25,148 nt of DNA from an uncultured Eubacteriales bacterium (GTDB lineage Bacteria; Bacillota; Clostridia; Christensenellales; Borkfalkiaceae): contig UQPN01000028.1 in NCBI GenBank assembly GCA_900542935.1, forward strand, positions 1 to 25,148, given 5' to 3'. The notes under the pieces are model-generated. The model was not told where the DNA came from and did not search any database. It saw only the letters and a list, made by a program, of their open reading frames with translations. Position 1 is the stretch's first letter. The number at the start of each line of letters is the position of its first letter. Positions 5,147-12,258 of this stretch are shown in pieces. The translations under genes and the position numbers were made by a program.

Positions 5147-6583
5147 ATGGCATACTCAAAAATTACAACAAACAAACGCGGCGTTTTACAAGCGAAAATT
5201 CAAGCGTATGGGTTAGATCCTATGACGGGGAAATCGAAGTTGTATGTCAAAACCGTTCATAACACAGACAATCTTTCCGAAGCAAAATTCAAAAAGTATG
5301 TTGCAAAAGCAGAAATTGAATTTGAGGAAAGCATAAAACTGACGGGAAAGACATCTGAAATCGAAAAAACTTCAACAGACGGAGTTCTGACCTTTACGCA
5401 GCTTGTAAAAGAATGGAAAACGTCCGTGCTACAAAATCTATCAAGAAATTACTATGGCAGGATATGCGTTACCGAAAAACTATTTACGAGTTTTTTGGTC
5501 GAACATCATCTTGCCGATAAACCAATCTCGGAAATTACTGTTCGACACGTTCAGTTGTTCCTTAATTCATTTTGTTCGGGCGAAGAAATCCCGTCCGGCT
5601 TGGCAAAACTGAAAAAGCCATTGCCTGATACTATAAACGGCAGGCAAATGATAAGGGATAACGTTATAAACACGAACAGTTTATATAGACTGAAACATCT
5701 CGACGGGGCAATCAGAGTTCAGACGGCAAAGAACATCTGTGAATATTGCCACTTGAAATTTGACGACTATTTTGAGCCAATCTTCAAGATAAAGGAATGT
5801 TCGCCCGAAACAATAAAAGGACATCGAAGAATACTCCGAACCCTTTTTAATGAGGCTGTCAGGTATGAATGGATTGCAAAAAATCCCGTATGCAAGACAA
5901 AAGTTGGTGCGTCGGCAAAAAACGGCAATATTTCGATAAAGCCAGTCGAAGAAAAAGAAGTGTTTTCGCTTGCAGAAGTAAGACAATTCATCAAACTTCT
6001 TGACGAATTACCCGACGATTTGATATATCGACGCGTTACGTTGAAATTTGTGGTCTTAACGGGCGTGCGAACAGCCGAATTGCACGGTTTAAGATGGGCT
6101 GACTTTGATTTTGACAAGAGAATTGTCCACATCAGACGTAACAGACTTGCGACCGAGGGATTTGGCATCTACGAAAAAGATCCGAAATCAAGAACGTCGA
6201 AACGCGATATACCGCTTCCGGCTGAACTGATGGACGACCTTAAAAAGTATATGAACTGGTTCAGGATTGCCGACGATGAATTTGACAATAAATTAGACGA
6301 ATACTACTTCTCTGTCAATATATTGAGAGAGCCTGAAGGGGTATCCAGCACAGCACAATGGCTTGCTAAATTTGAGGCAAAGCACGGTCTTAAAAAGGTT
6401 TCGCCACACGGATTGAGGCATACATATTGCAGTATTCTTTTGTCCCAAAATGTGCCTATTCAGACAGTCAGCAAATATCTCGGACATAGCGATTCGACCA
6501 TAACTCTTGAAGTTTACAGTCACTTTATTCCAGACACACAAGAGCGAGTCACAGATGCGTTGAGCAATTTGTTTAACGACTAA
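5147..6583 (+). CDS. Tyrosine recombinase (integrase) of the element (478 aa)
   Basis: The start at ATG 5147 follows ACGGAGG. The N-terminus (KRGVLQAKIQAYGLD) looks like an AP2-type arm-site-binding domain, followed by a SAM-like core-binding domain (residues about 85-250, larger than usual). The catalytic domain has Arg308 (LTGVRTAELHGLRW), a lysine region KRDIPLP, His421 and Arg424 (HGLRHT), His447 (YLGHSDSTIT) and nucleophile Tyr457 (EVYSHF), so all catalytic residues are present. It performs integration and excision of the element. It lies just left of a tRNA-Arg gene, as expected for tRNA-targeting integrases. The 478-residue length is above the usual ~400 because of an insertion at about residues 150-200. 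Confidence 0.95.
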   Translation: MAYSKITTNKRGVLQAKIQAYGLDPMTGKSKLYVKTVHNTDNLSEAKFKKYVAKAEIEFEESIKLTGKTSEIEKTSTDGVLTFTQLVKEWKTSVLQNLSRNYYGRICVTEKLFTSFLVEHHLADKPISEITVRHVQLFLNSFCSGEEIPSGLAKLKKPLPDTINGRQMIRDNVINTNSLYRLKHLDGAIRVQTAKNICEYCHLKFDDYFEPIFKIKECSPETIKGHRRILRTLFNEAVRYEWIAKNPVCKTKVGASAKNGNISIKPVEEKEVFSLAEVRQFIKLLDELPDDLIYRRVTLKFVVLTGVRTAELHGLRWADFDFDKRIVHIRRNRLATEGFGIYEKDPKSRTSKRDIPLPAELMDDLKKYMNWFRIADDEFDNKLDEYYFSVNILREPEGVSSTAQWLAKFEAKHGLKKVSPHGLRHTYCSILLSQNVPIQTVSKYLGHSDSTITLEVYSHFIPDTQERVTDALSNLFND

Positions 6584-6618
6584 GCGACTCGCTTAGATTT
6601 TATAAGGAGAAAACGATA

Positions 6619-6816
6619 ATGTATTTACCACGATTAAGAAGAATAGCAGACGTATTGAACGAAGTAAAACAAGTCGATCCCGACACTTGTCTAACTCGCA
6701 GTATGTTGATTGAACTAATGAAACAAGGCGTAATAACGCCACTCAAATACGGCAACGCTTGGGTTGTCAATATGGACGAATTGCTGTTGTTTGTAAACGG
6801 CAAAAAGGAGAAGTAA
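6619..6816 (+). CDS. Small winged-helix protein, excisionase-like paralogue (65 aa)
   Basis: The ATG at 6619 follows AAGGAG at normal spacing, 35 nt after the recombinase stop. The N-terminal MYLPRLRRIADVLNEV leads to a recognition region LTRSMLIELMKQGVITPL and a wing YGNAWVVNMDELLLFV. It aligns by eye with the excisionase-like protein (GNKVLVDMQSLLDYI) and with the second half of the next gene (FGNKWIVNYDQLLPHL). It is probably DNA-binding and may be a second directionality factor or a regulator of the int operon. A one-base gap separates it from the next gene. Confidence 0.7.
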   Translation: MYLPRLRRIADVLNEVKQVDPDTCLTRSMLIELMKQGVITPLKYGNAWVVNMDELLLFVNGKKEK

Positions 6817-6817
6817 A

Positions 6818-7288
6818 ATGAAATATATGACGTCAGGCGACATTCACAGAATGTTTAAGCAAGAAGACGAAGGCACAATCATAAGGCGTAATAACGTTCG
6901 CAGAATCGCTCTCGAAAACGGGATTAAGAATACGCTTACGCAAAACATAATCTTGATTGACTCAAAGGATTTCTTTGAGAAAGTGAACCCGTATGATTTG
7001 CAGGCACACGAATACAAGATTCCCAAGTTAAGGTGTATTAAAGATTGTGCAAGAGAATGGAACAAACATCGAAAGACGGGCGATCGTTTTATACACGCCG
7101 ATGAAATACGCGATTTTTTGAAAACGGACACAACGGTATTTAAGTATAAGTTCGGCAATAAGTGGATTGTAAACTACGATCAACTTTTGCCACACCTCAA
7201 GAAAATAAACCGCCGCGAAAGCAAATTATGGAAGGCATATATGGCTCGTATAGGCATAAAAAAATCAGTCACTCCACGCAAGAAGTGA
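6818..7288 (+). CDS. Protein with two excisionase-like modules (156 aa)
   Basis: The ATG at 6818 follows AAGGAG inside the end of the previous gene. The N-terminal module has MTSGDIHRMFKQEDEG, then NNVRRIALENGIKN and a wing IILIDSKDFFEKV. The C-terminal module has IPKLRCIKDCAREW, HADEIRDFLK and FGNKWIVNYDQLLPHL, which matches the 65-residue neighbour. The tail is strongly basic. A double module could bridge two sites in the attachment region. The final codons lie inside the hairpin that terminates the oppositely oriented tRNA, so the gene and the tRNA terminator overlap. The exact role is unknown. Confidence 0.7.
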   Translation: MKYMTSGDIHRMFKQEDEGTIIRRNNVRRIALENGIKNTLTQNIILIDSKDFFEKVNPYDLQAHEYKIPKLRCIKDCAREWNKHRKTGDRFIHADEIRDFLKTDTTVFKYKFGNKWIVNYDQLLPHLKKINRRESKLWKAYMARIGIKKSVTPRKK

Positions 7289-7292
7289 CTGA
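7258..7292 (-). terminator. Terminator of the tRNA-Arg gene
   Basis: TCAGTCACT (7265-7273) pairs perfectly with AGTGACTGA (7284-7292) around a 10-nt loop. On the minus strand seven Ts follow. It begins 6 nt after the tRNA 3' end and overlaps the 3' end of the converging 156-residue gene. Confidence 0.75.
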
Positions 7293-7297
7293 AAAAA

Positions 7298-7374
7298 TGG
7301 CCTGCCTGATTGGAGTCGAACCAACGGCGTTCCGCTTAGGAGGCGGACCCTCTATCCTACTGAGGTACAGGCAG
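7298..7374 (-). tRNA. tRNA-Arg, anticodon CCT, intact, with encoded CCA
   Basis: The cloverleaf reads on the minus strand as acceptor CTGCCTG/CAGGCAG with discriminator G and CCA; D-arm CCTC/GAGG; anticodon arm TCCGC, loop CTCCTAA, GCGGA; five-base variable region; T-arm GTTGG, TTCGACT, CCAAT. The total of 77 nt fits. Loop position 34-36 is CCT, which reads the Arg codon AGG. The D-stem CCTC/GAGG is less usual than GCTC/GAGC. It has its own promoter 10 nt upstream and a terminator. It lies inside the AT-rich element side, next to the integrase module, and a split relative lies at 7545-7585. Confidence 0.93.
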
Positions 7375-7383
7375 ATATTTGAT

Positions 7384-7412
7384 ATTTTAGCACGATTTGA
7401 AAGTTATTGCAA
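7384..7412 (-). promoter_or_regulatory. Promoter of the intact tRNA-Arg
   Basis: On the minus strand, -35 TTGCAA (7412-7407), 17-bp spacer, -10 TAAAAT (7389-7384). Transcription would begin about 3 nt before the mature 5' end, so this tRNA does not depend on the promoter further right. Confidence 0.7.
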
Positions 7413-7420
7413 AAGATTTT

Positions 7421-7451
7421 ACAATACCGAAACAATACCTAAAACAATACC
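7421..7451. repeat. Three phased ACAATACC repeats
   Basis: ACAATACC occurs at 7421-7428, 7432-7439 and 7444-7451, spaced 11 and 12 bp, about one helical turn each. The repeats lie between the intact tRNA and the split tRNA. They could be arm-type or accessory sites for the recombinase or excisionase-like proteins. Confidence 0.5.
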
Positions 7452-7544
7452 AAGTATTACTTTCTAAAAGCCAAACCACAATATTTAGTTGTAAACGCTA
7501 TATCCAAACTCAATATAATGTGTTTTCAACCGAGTTAAGCACTC

Positions 7545-7585
7545 CCTTAGGAGGGCGGTGCTCTGTCCTGCTGAGCTACAGGCAG
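7545..7585 (-). pseudogene. 5' half of a second tRNA-Arg(CCT), split at the anticodon loop
   Basis: On the minus strand from 7585, the sequence reads acceptor CTGCCTG, then TA, D-arm GCTC-N9-GAGC, A, CCGCC and the anticodon loop CTCCTAA (7553-7547). It is close to the intact tRNA and has a more canonical D-stem. After the loop, GGGAG does not pair properly with CCGCC, and no T-arm or 3' acceptor follows. The break falls exactly at the anticodon loop, a known integrase crossover position in tRNA genes. I read it as the host tRNA gene cut by the element; a simple decayed copy is the alternative. It marks the likely chromosome-element junction. Confidence 0.7.
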
Positions 7586-7649
7586 ATAGGGTGAATTCTT
7601 TACAGTAACAAAGGCTCTAACCGTGTCTTTGTTTTTGTTTCTACGCTAC

Positions 7650-7678
7650 ATTATACACGTTTTTTCGAAAAAAAGCAA
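7650..7678 (-). promoter_or_regulatory. Promoter ahead of the split tRNA-Arg
   Basis: On the minus strand, -35 TTGCTT (7678-7673), 17-bp spacer, -10 TATAAT (7655-7650). It would drive the host tRNA-Arg gene, now truncated. Confidence 0.65.
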
Positions 7679-7723
7679 ATATTTTCGTCGCGCCTTCAAA
7701 AATTTAACGCACGGTTTCCGCAA

Positions 7724-7795
7724 AACTTTGCCGCGGCGTTGTATAAATACAAGGCGTCGATACAATGCGTTGTATAAATATAACTTTGCCGCGGC
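7724..7795. repeat. Nested repeats after the ABC operon
   Basis: AACTTTGCCGCGGC occurs at 7724-7737 and 7782-7795, and GCGTTGTATAAATA at 7736-7749 and 7767-7780, so two different units are each present twice. It lies downstream of the leftward ABC operon and contains the self-complementary GCCGCGGC. No clear T-run terminator is seen. The rest of 7586-7824 holds only the tRNA promoter. Confidence 0.45.
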
Positions 7796-7824
7796 TTTAC
7801 AAATTGTATTCCGTTAAAAACCTC

Positions 7825-8748
7825 TTACAGCACCTTCGATAAAAATTCTTTCAGACGTTCGTCTTTCGGCGCGGAGAAAATCTGTTCGGGCGCGCCTTCC
7901 TCGCGGATAACGCCGCCGTCCATAAACAAAACTTTCGAAGCTACTTCCCGCGCAAACCCCATTTCGTGCGTAACCACCACCATCGTCATGCCGTCGGCGG
8001 CAAGATCTTTCATCAGTGCCAGAACTTCGCCTACCATTTCGGGGTCCAGCGCCGAAGTCGGCTCGTCGAAAAGCATCACTTCGGGGTTCATGTTCAAAGA
8101 ACGCACAATGGCGATACGCTGTTTCTGCCCGCCGGAAAGAGTGGAGGGGTACACGTCTTTCTTATCCTCCAGCCCGATTCTTTGCAGCAGCTTCAGCGCG
8201 CTTTGCTCGGCTTCTTCCTTTGTTTTCAGCTTCAGTTTTACGGGCGCCAGAGTCATGTTCTGCATCACGGTCAGGTTGTTGAACAGATTGAAATGCTGAA
8301 AAACCATGCCCATTTTTCTGCGCGCCAGATTGATATCTATCACGTTTTCTTTGTACAGCGATTTTATCGCCTTGTTGTATTCGGCGCCTTCGTGTTTTTC
8401 GTGCAGCAGATCTTTCGCTTTGATTTCATGCACCAGTTCGCTTTTTTCAATCTCGCCCGCCGCAAGCATCTTCGCGTACGTTTTCGATTTTTCTATGATT
8501 TCCGGGTGCAGATAGGGGTCCACGGGCGTTACCAGCTTCCCGTCCAGCCACACTTCCCCGTACGTCGGCTTTTCCAGCAGATTCATACAGCGAAGCAGCG
8601 TGCTTTTGCCGCTTCCCGAAGGACCGATCAGAACGATTCTTTCGCCTTTTTTCACGCGGCACGATACTCCTTTCAGCACCTGCAGCGCGCCGAAATTTTT
8701 ATAGATGTTGTCTACGTTTACAATGCAATCCGTTTCAGTGGCGTTCAC
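7825..8748 (-). CDS. Polar amino acid ABC transporter, ATP-binding protein (307 aa)
   Basis: ATPase of the HisP/GlnQ family. Walker A GPSGSGKS (42-49), Q-loop Gln151 (MVFQHFNLF), signature LSGGQ (204-208), Walker B VMLFDEP (224-230) with catalytic Glu229, and switch His261 (VTHEMGFA). Relatives are about 240-260 residues. The extra length is an insertion of roughly 65 mostly helical, charged residues (about 75-139, including EIIEKSKTYAKMLAAGEIEK) between Walker A and the Q-loop. The start is GTG 8748, which overlaps the permease stop by 14 nt and has GAGG upstream, so the two are translationally coupled. It powers uptake with the permease and binding protein transcribed ahead of it. Confidence 0.93.
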   Translation of the reverse strand: MNATETDCIVNVDNIYKNFGALQVLKGVSCRVKKGERIVLIGPSGSGKSTLLRCMNLLEKPTYGEVWLDGKLVTPVDPYLHPEIIEKSKTYAKMLAAGEIEKSELVHEIKAKDLLHEKHEGAEYNKAIKSLYKENVIDINLARRKMGMVFQHFNLFNNLTVMQNMTLAPVKLKLKTKEEAEQSALKLLQRIGLEDKKDVYPSTLSGGQKQRIAIVRSLNMNPEVMLFDEPTSALDPEMVGEVLALMKDLAADGMTMVVVTHEMGFAREVASKVLFMDGGVIREEGAPEQIFSAPKDERLKEFLSKVL

Positions 8749-9478
8749 TTCTGTTCAACCTCGCTTCTATGCTTTTTTGTATTTTCTGCAATCCCAGCAC
8801 GATAATCAGGTATATCGCCGCAATAATAAAGAGGGGCATATACAGCTGCATCGTCTGCACGGTGATGTACGTCTGAATTTTCGTCAGGTCCACAATGCCC
8901 ACGTATCCCGCCACGGAAGTTTCTTTCACCAGCGTAATGAATTCGTTGAACATCGTGGGAATGGCGCTTTTCAATGCCTGCGGCAGCACGATTTTCGTAA
9001 ACGTCTGCAGCCAGGTCAGCCCCAGCGTTCTGCCCGCTTCCATCTGTCCGGCGTCCACCGAATTGATTCCGCCGCGCAGAATTTCCGCCATATACGCGCC
9101 GCTGTTCAGTCCGAACGCGATAATCGCCACGGGAATGCCGCGCGTTTCGGGAATCCCTAAAAAGTTTGCCGATTTCATGCTTTTCAGAATCACGAAATAG
9201 CAGATAAACAGCTGTAATACCACGGGCGTGCCGCGAATGACGGTTACGTACAATCCCGCAACCTTATCGAAAAACCTCGCAATCGGCTTGTCTTTGGGGA
9301 TAATGCGCACGCAGGTAACCGCAATGCCGATGATCAGTCCTAACAAACAGGAACCGAAAGCGATTAAAAGCGTGTTCCGCAAGCCTTTCAGATAGAGGAG
9401 ATAGCTTCTGTTTTCCAGAAAGCATTTGTAGAAATCTTTTCCCGCGTTCGCAAGAAAAGCGTTTATGGCGTTTGTCAT
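8735..9478 (-). CDS. Polar amino acid ABC transporter, permease (247 aa)
   Basis: HisM/GlnP-type inner-membrane permease. It has about five hydrophobic segments, including NTLLIAFGSCLLGLIIGIAV near residue 35-55 and PLFIIAAIYLIIVLGL near the C-terminus. The cytoplasmic EAA loop EAGRTLGLTWLQTFTKIVLP, which contacts the ATPase, is well preserved, as is the VIRGTPVVLQLF motif of amino acid permeases. The start ATG 9478 follows AAGGA. It lies 79 nt after the binding-protein gene, with a hairpin between them, and overlaps the ATPase gene. No separate second permease is present, so it probably acts as a homodimer. Confidence 0.93.
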   Translation of the reverse strand: MTNAINAFLANAGKDFYKCFLENRSYLLYLKGLRNTLLIAFGSCLLGLIIGIAVTCVRIIPKDKPIARFFDKVAGLYVTVIRGTPVVLQLFICYFVILKSMKSANFLGIPETRGIPVAIIAFGLNSGAYMAEILRGGINSVDAGQMEAGRTLGLTWLQTFTKIVLPQALKSAIPTMFNEFITLVKETSVAGYVGIVDLTKIQTYITVQTMQLYMPLFIIAAIYLIIVLGLQKIQKSIEARLNRSERH

Positions 9479-9503
9479 GTTTCGTCGTCCTTATTATACG
9501 GCT

Positions 9504-9531
9504 AAAGAGCCGAAACATCATCCGGCTCTTT
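9504..9531. other. Intercistronic hairpin between binding-protein and permease genes
   Basis: AAAGAGCCG (9504-9512) and CGGCTCTTT (9523-9531) are perfect arms around a 10-nt loop. No T-run follows in the direction of transcription, so it more likely protects the upstream mRNA or lowers downstream expression than fully terminates. This is a common arrangement that keeps the binding protein in excess. Confidence 0.55.
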
Positions 9532-9557
9532 ATTTATTTTGTTGCGTTTGTTTTCGC

Positions 9558-10373
9558 TTATTCGGCGGGCTCGATGGCGGAATACTGTTCCAGCCACTTG
9601 TCAATCTGCGATTTTCCGTCGGCGCCCTTGGCAAGAAGTTCGTCTAAAGCGGCGTTCACTTTCTCAATCAGAGCGGTGTTGCCTTTCTTCGCCACGATGC
9701 CGTAGCTTTCCGCGTCAACGCCTTCGATAGTGGAGTACGCACAGGAGCTGTCCGAAGCCACAAGTTGCGCCGCCACCTGCGAATCTACCACAAGGTAGGT
9801 GTTCTCCGTATCTTTCATTTCCTGAAGCGCCGCGGCAACCAGAGTGAAGTCCTGTTTGGAAGAAATCTTCCAGGCAGCTTCGTTGTCTTCAATCGTCATC
9901 TGGCTGGTGGTACCCGTCTGATATACCACTTTCGCGCCTTCGAAGTTGGAAGCGGCGAAGTCGTTGTCGTCCGTCAGAGTCGGGTTCGAAGATTTCAGGT
10001 AAACAACCGCCTGGAAAGCTCCGCCGTAATAGAATTTGGAATATTCAACGGCTTCCGCGCGGCTCGCTTTCCACGAAATGCCCGCAATGCCCAGGGCGTT
10101 GTCCTCGGAAATGCCGGCTACGATCGAATCGAACGTACCGTTAATTACGTCAAGTTCGTAGTTGTATTTGTTCGCGATGTACTTCGCGATTTCCATATCC
10201 ACGCCGATGATGTCGGTGGAACCGGCTGCCGTGAATTCCCAGGGCGCAAAGCCCGCTTCGGTGTAAACGATCAGCGTTTCTTTTTTGTCGTCCGTTCCGC
10301 AGGAAGCAAAGGAAGCGGCGGCGGTAACGGCGGTGGCGGCAAGCGTAATGGCGGCAAGTTTCTTGAATTTCAT
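9558..10373 (-). CDS. Amino acid ABC transporter, substrate-binding lipoprotein (271 aa)
   Basis: First gene of the ABC operon. The signal peptide MKFKKLAAITLAATAVTAAA ends in a lipobox-like SFASC, so Cys25 would be lipidated and the protein anchored outside the membrane. The mature part is a family 3 solute-binding protein: TLIVYTEAGFAPWEF opens the first lobe, DIIGVDMEIAKYIANKYNY is the typical conserved stretch, and SWKASRAEAVEYSKFYY matches the usual T-x-R-x-x-x-x-x-F ligand region. The preference (Gln, Arg, His, Cys) cannot be read safely. The start ATG 10373 follows AAGGAG. A strong promoter lies just upstream. Confidence 0.92.
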   Translation of the reverse strand: MKFKKLAAITLAATAVTAAASFASCGTDDKKETLIVYTEAGFAPWEFTAAGSTDIIGVDMEIAKYIANKYNYELDVINGTFDSIVAGISEDNALGIAGISWKASRAEAVEYSKFYYGGAFQAVVYLKSSNPTLTDDNDFAASNFEGAKVVYQTGTTSQMTIEDNEAAWKISSKQDFTLVAAALQEMKDTENTYLVVDSQVAAQLVASDSSCAYSTIEGVDAESYGIVAKKGNTALIEKVNAALDELLAKGADGKSQIDKWLEQYSAIEPAE

Positions 10374-10420
10374 TTTTTTATTCTCCTTTAAGTTGGTTTC
10401 GTTTGATTTTCAATGAGGCT

Positions 10421-10449
10421 ATTTTACACCTTTTTGCTTGCTTTGTCAA
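10421..10449 (-). promoter_or_regulatory. Promoter of the amino acid ABC operon
   Basis: On the minus strand, -35 TTGACA (10449-10444), 17-bp spacer, -10 TAAAAT (10426-10421). Consensus -35 and one mismatch in -10. Confidence 0.82.
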
Positions 10450-10530
10450 ACATTTTTATGTATATTTTTGAATATTTTTTATAATTTTTACGCTTTTTTT
10501 GCCATTTTTATGAATAAAATAAAATTTGTA

Positions 10531-10553
10531 TTGCATAAATGTATAATATGCAA
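10531..10553. other. Inverted repeat between MATE gene and ABC operon
   Basis: TTGCATA (10531-10537) and TATGCAA (10547-10553) are perfect arms with a 9-bp spacer. It lies 70 bp after the MATE stop and about 80 bp ahead of the ABC promoter. It could be a weak terminator for the MATE gene or a regulator site (an ArgR-like box is possible). Neither is proven. Confidence 0.4.
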
Positions 10554-10622
10554 AAATCGGCGGAGCGGCTTCTGAAAAACGCGGCTCCAAGAAAAACGTG
10601 CAGAGGCAAGCTTTTATAAACG

Positions 10623-12089
10623 TTAAATGTGCGGGCGCTTATTTTGCTTTGCCTTGAAAATATATTTAAACGTTCCGAACAAAAGCACCGCGCATGCGGC
10701 AGCCCATGCGAGGGGGTCGGCAAACGTCAGACCGAGCAGCGCGGACGATCCGGCGTTGATGTCAATCGGTCCGTGGTTGAGCGCCGCGGGCAACAGCAGG
10801 CATAAAACGGTTCTCGCTATCAGTTCGCCCACCCCCGCAACCAGCGGAAACAGCGATTTTTCGATGCCTTGTAAAGAATTGCGGAGCACATACAATACGC
10901 CGAGGAGATAATATAAAGATAAGTCGCAGTAAAGATAGGCGTTTCCGTAGCGGATAGCCTCCGCGCTGATTTTTTCGTCCGAATAAAATATTTTCATATA
11001 CGTTCCGCCGATGGTCAGAAGCAAACCGCCTCCCGCGCAGACGATATAAACGATGAAAGCAATCAGCAACGCGGCTTTCACGCCTTTTTTCACTCTTTCC
11101 GTATTTCCGGCGCCGTAATTCTGCCCGCAGTAAGAAAGCATGGCGGTGCCAAGCGCGTTAAACGGACACATTAAAAAATTGTTCAGTTTCGTAGCCGCGC
11201 CGAAGCCGTTCTGCGCCGCCGCGGAAATCACCACGCCGTCGGCGGAAGTGTCGAATTTTACGATGACCGCCTGCATGACGATCAGCCCGATGCACAGTAT
11301 AGAAAACTGAAAAGCGAGGGGCAGACCGAGTTTCAGATGATTTATCACGGGAATTTTTTCAATACGGAAATCCGCTTTCGTCAGGCGGTATTCTTTATAC
11401 CGCGCAAACGTATATACAAAACACCCGATTGCCGAAATCGCCTGAGATATAATCGTGGCGATCGCCGCGCCCGCCACGCCCGTATGAAATACGGCGATAA
11501 ACAATAAATCCAGCGCGATATTCAGTACGGCGGAAACAATCAGAAATATCAGCGGAGCAAACGAATCGCCTACGCTTCTTAAAAACGACGCGCTTAAATT
11601 GTAAAAAATCTGCGCAAGGCAACCCGCAAAGATGATGTAAACGTAAACGTATGCCGAGCGGTATATTTCGTTCTGCACCGGATTCGCGGAGGCTTGAAGT
11701 CCTATTCCTTTCAGCAGCGGGTTAATCGAAAGAATCGAAACCGTCGTAAGGATAACGCCGATCATGAAAGATAAAACAATCTGCGTTGCCAGCGAACGCC
11801 TTATCGCGCCGATGTTTTTTTGCCCCGAATGTTTCGAAGTAATCACCGAAAAACCCGCGGTACAGCCGAAAGCGAACTGCAACACGAGAAAGACGATGGT
11901 TCCCGTGTTGTTTACGCCCGCTACCTGATTTTCACTGAGAAATTTCCCGCAGATGGCGGCGTCCGCAATCGTATAGATTTGCTGAAACAGATAACTGATC
12001 AGGATAGGTACCGAAAAACCCGCGATTACTTTCCATACGCTTCCTTTCGTCAGATTCACCGGTTTGAACAATTCGTTTATTTTTTTCAT
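10623..12089 (-). CDS. MATE family efflux transporter (488 aa)
   Basis: Integral membrane pump of the multidrug and toxic compound extrusion family. About 12 transmembrane helices fall into two similar halves. The N-terminal half has the typical SVPILISYLFQQIYTIADAA, and the second half begins near the LKLGLPLAFQFSILCIGLIV segment. Residue patterns such as FGCTAGFSVITSKHSGQKN and LSYCGQNYGAGNTERVKKG (the repeated G-Q-N motif after helices 2 and 8) are characteristic. The length is close to the family norm of 450-490. It probably uses a sodium or proton gradient; the substrate is unknown. The start is ATG 12089 with only a weak GAGG-type site. It is monocistronic with its own promoter. Confidence 0.93.
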   Translation of the reverse strand: MKKINELFKPVNLTKGSVWKVIAGFSVPILISYLFQQIYTIADAAICGKFLSENQVAGVNNTGTIVFLVLQFAFGCTAGFSVITSKHSGQKNIGAIRRSLATQIVLSFMIGVILTTVSILSINPLLKGIGLQASANPVQNEIYRSAYVYVYIIFAGCLAQIFYNLSASFLRSVGDSFAPLIFLIVSAVLNIALDLLFIAVFHTGVAGAAIATIISQAISAIGCFVYTFARYKEYRLTKADFRIEKIPVINHLKLGLPLAFQFSILCIGLIVMQAVIVKFDTSADGVVISAAAQNGFGAATKLNNFLMCPFNALGTAMLSYCGQNYGAGNTERVKKGVKAALLIAFIVYIVCAGGGLLLTIGGTYMKIFYSDEKISAEAIRYGNAYLYCDLSLYYLLGVLYVLRNSLQGIEKSLFPLVAGVGELIARTVLCLLLPAALNHGPIDINAGSSALLGLTFADPLAWAAACAVLLFGTFKYIFKAKQNKRPHI

Positions 12090-12120
12090 AAGTTAAAGCG
12101 CCCTCTTAAAAAACAAAATC

Positions 12121-12148
12121 ATTATACATCTTTTTCGGAAAATGTAAA
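12121..12148 (-). promoter_or_regulatory. Promoter of the MATE gene
   Basis: On the minus strand, -35 TTTACA (12148-12143), 16-bp spacer, -10 TATAAT (12126-12121). Confidence 0.65.
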
Positions 12149-12184
12149 TCGAATCGCACCGCTTTTCGAAAAAAAAATTCCGGT

Positions 12185-12219
12185 AAAAAAATCCGCCCGT
12201 CTATAAAAAGACAAGCGGA
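12185..12219 (-). terminator. Terminator of the lipoprotein gene
   Basis: On the minus strand an 11-bp stem with two G-U pairs (12219-12209 with 12202-12192) and a 6-nt loop is followed by seven Ts (12191-12185). It lies 40 nt after the lipoprotein stop. Confidence 0.8.
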
Positions 12220-12258
12220 TAAAAATATCGGATTTAAAAATTCGTACGTCCGTAAAAA

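Noticed and set aside
7501..7585. A second functional tRNA gene
   Set aside because: The anticodon stem has two mismatches and there is no T-arm, 3' acceptor strand or CCA, so only a 5' half is present.
7966..8805. 279-codon plus-strand frame opposite the ABC ATPase
   Set aside because: Antisense to a gene with intact ATPase motifs; low-complexity His/Phe/Arg product and no ribosome site.
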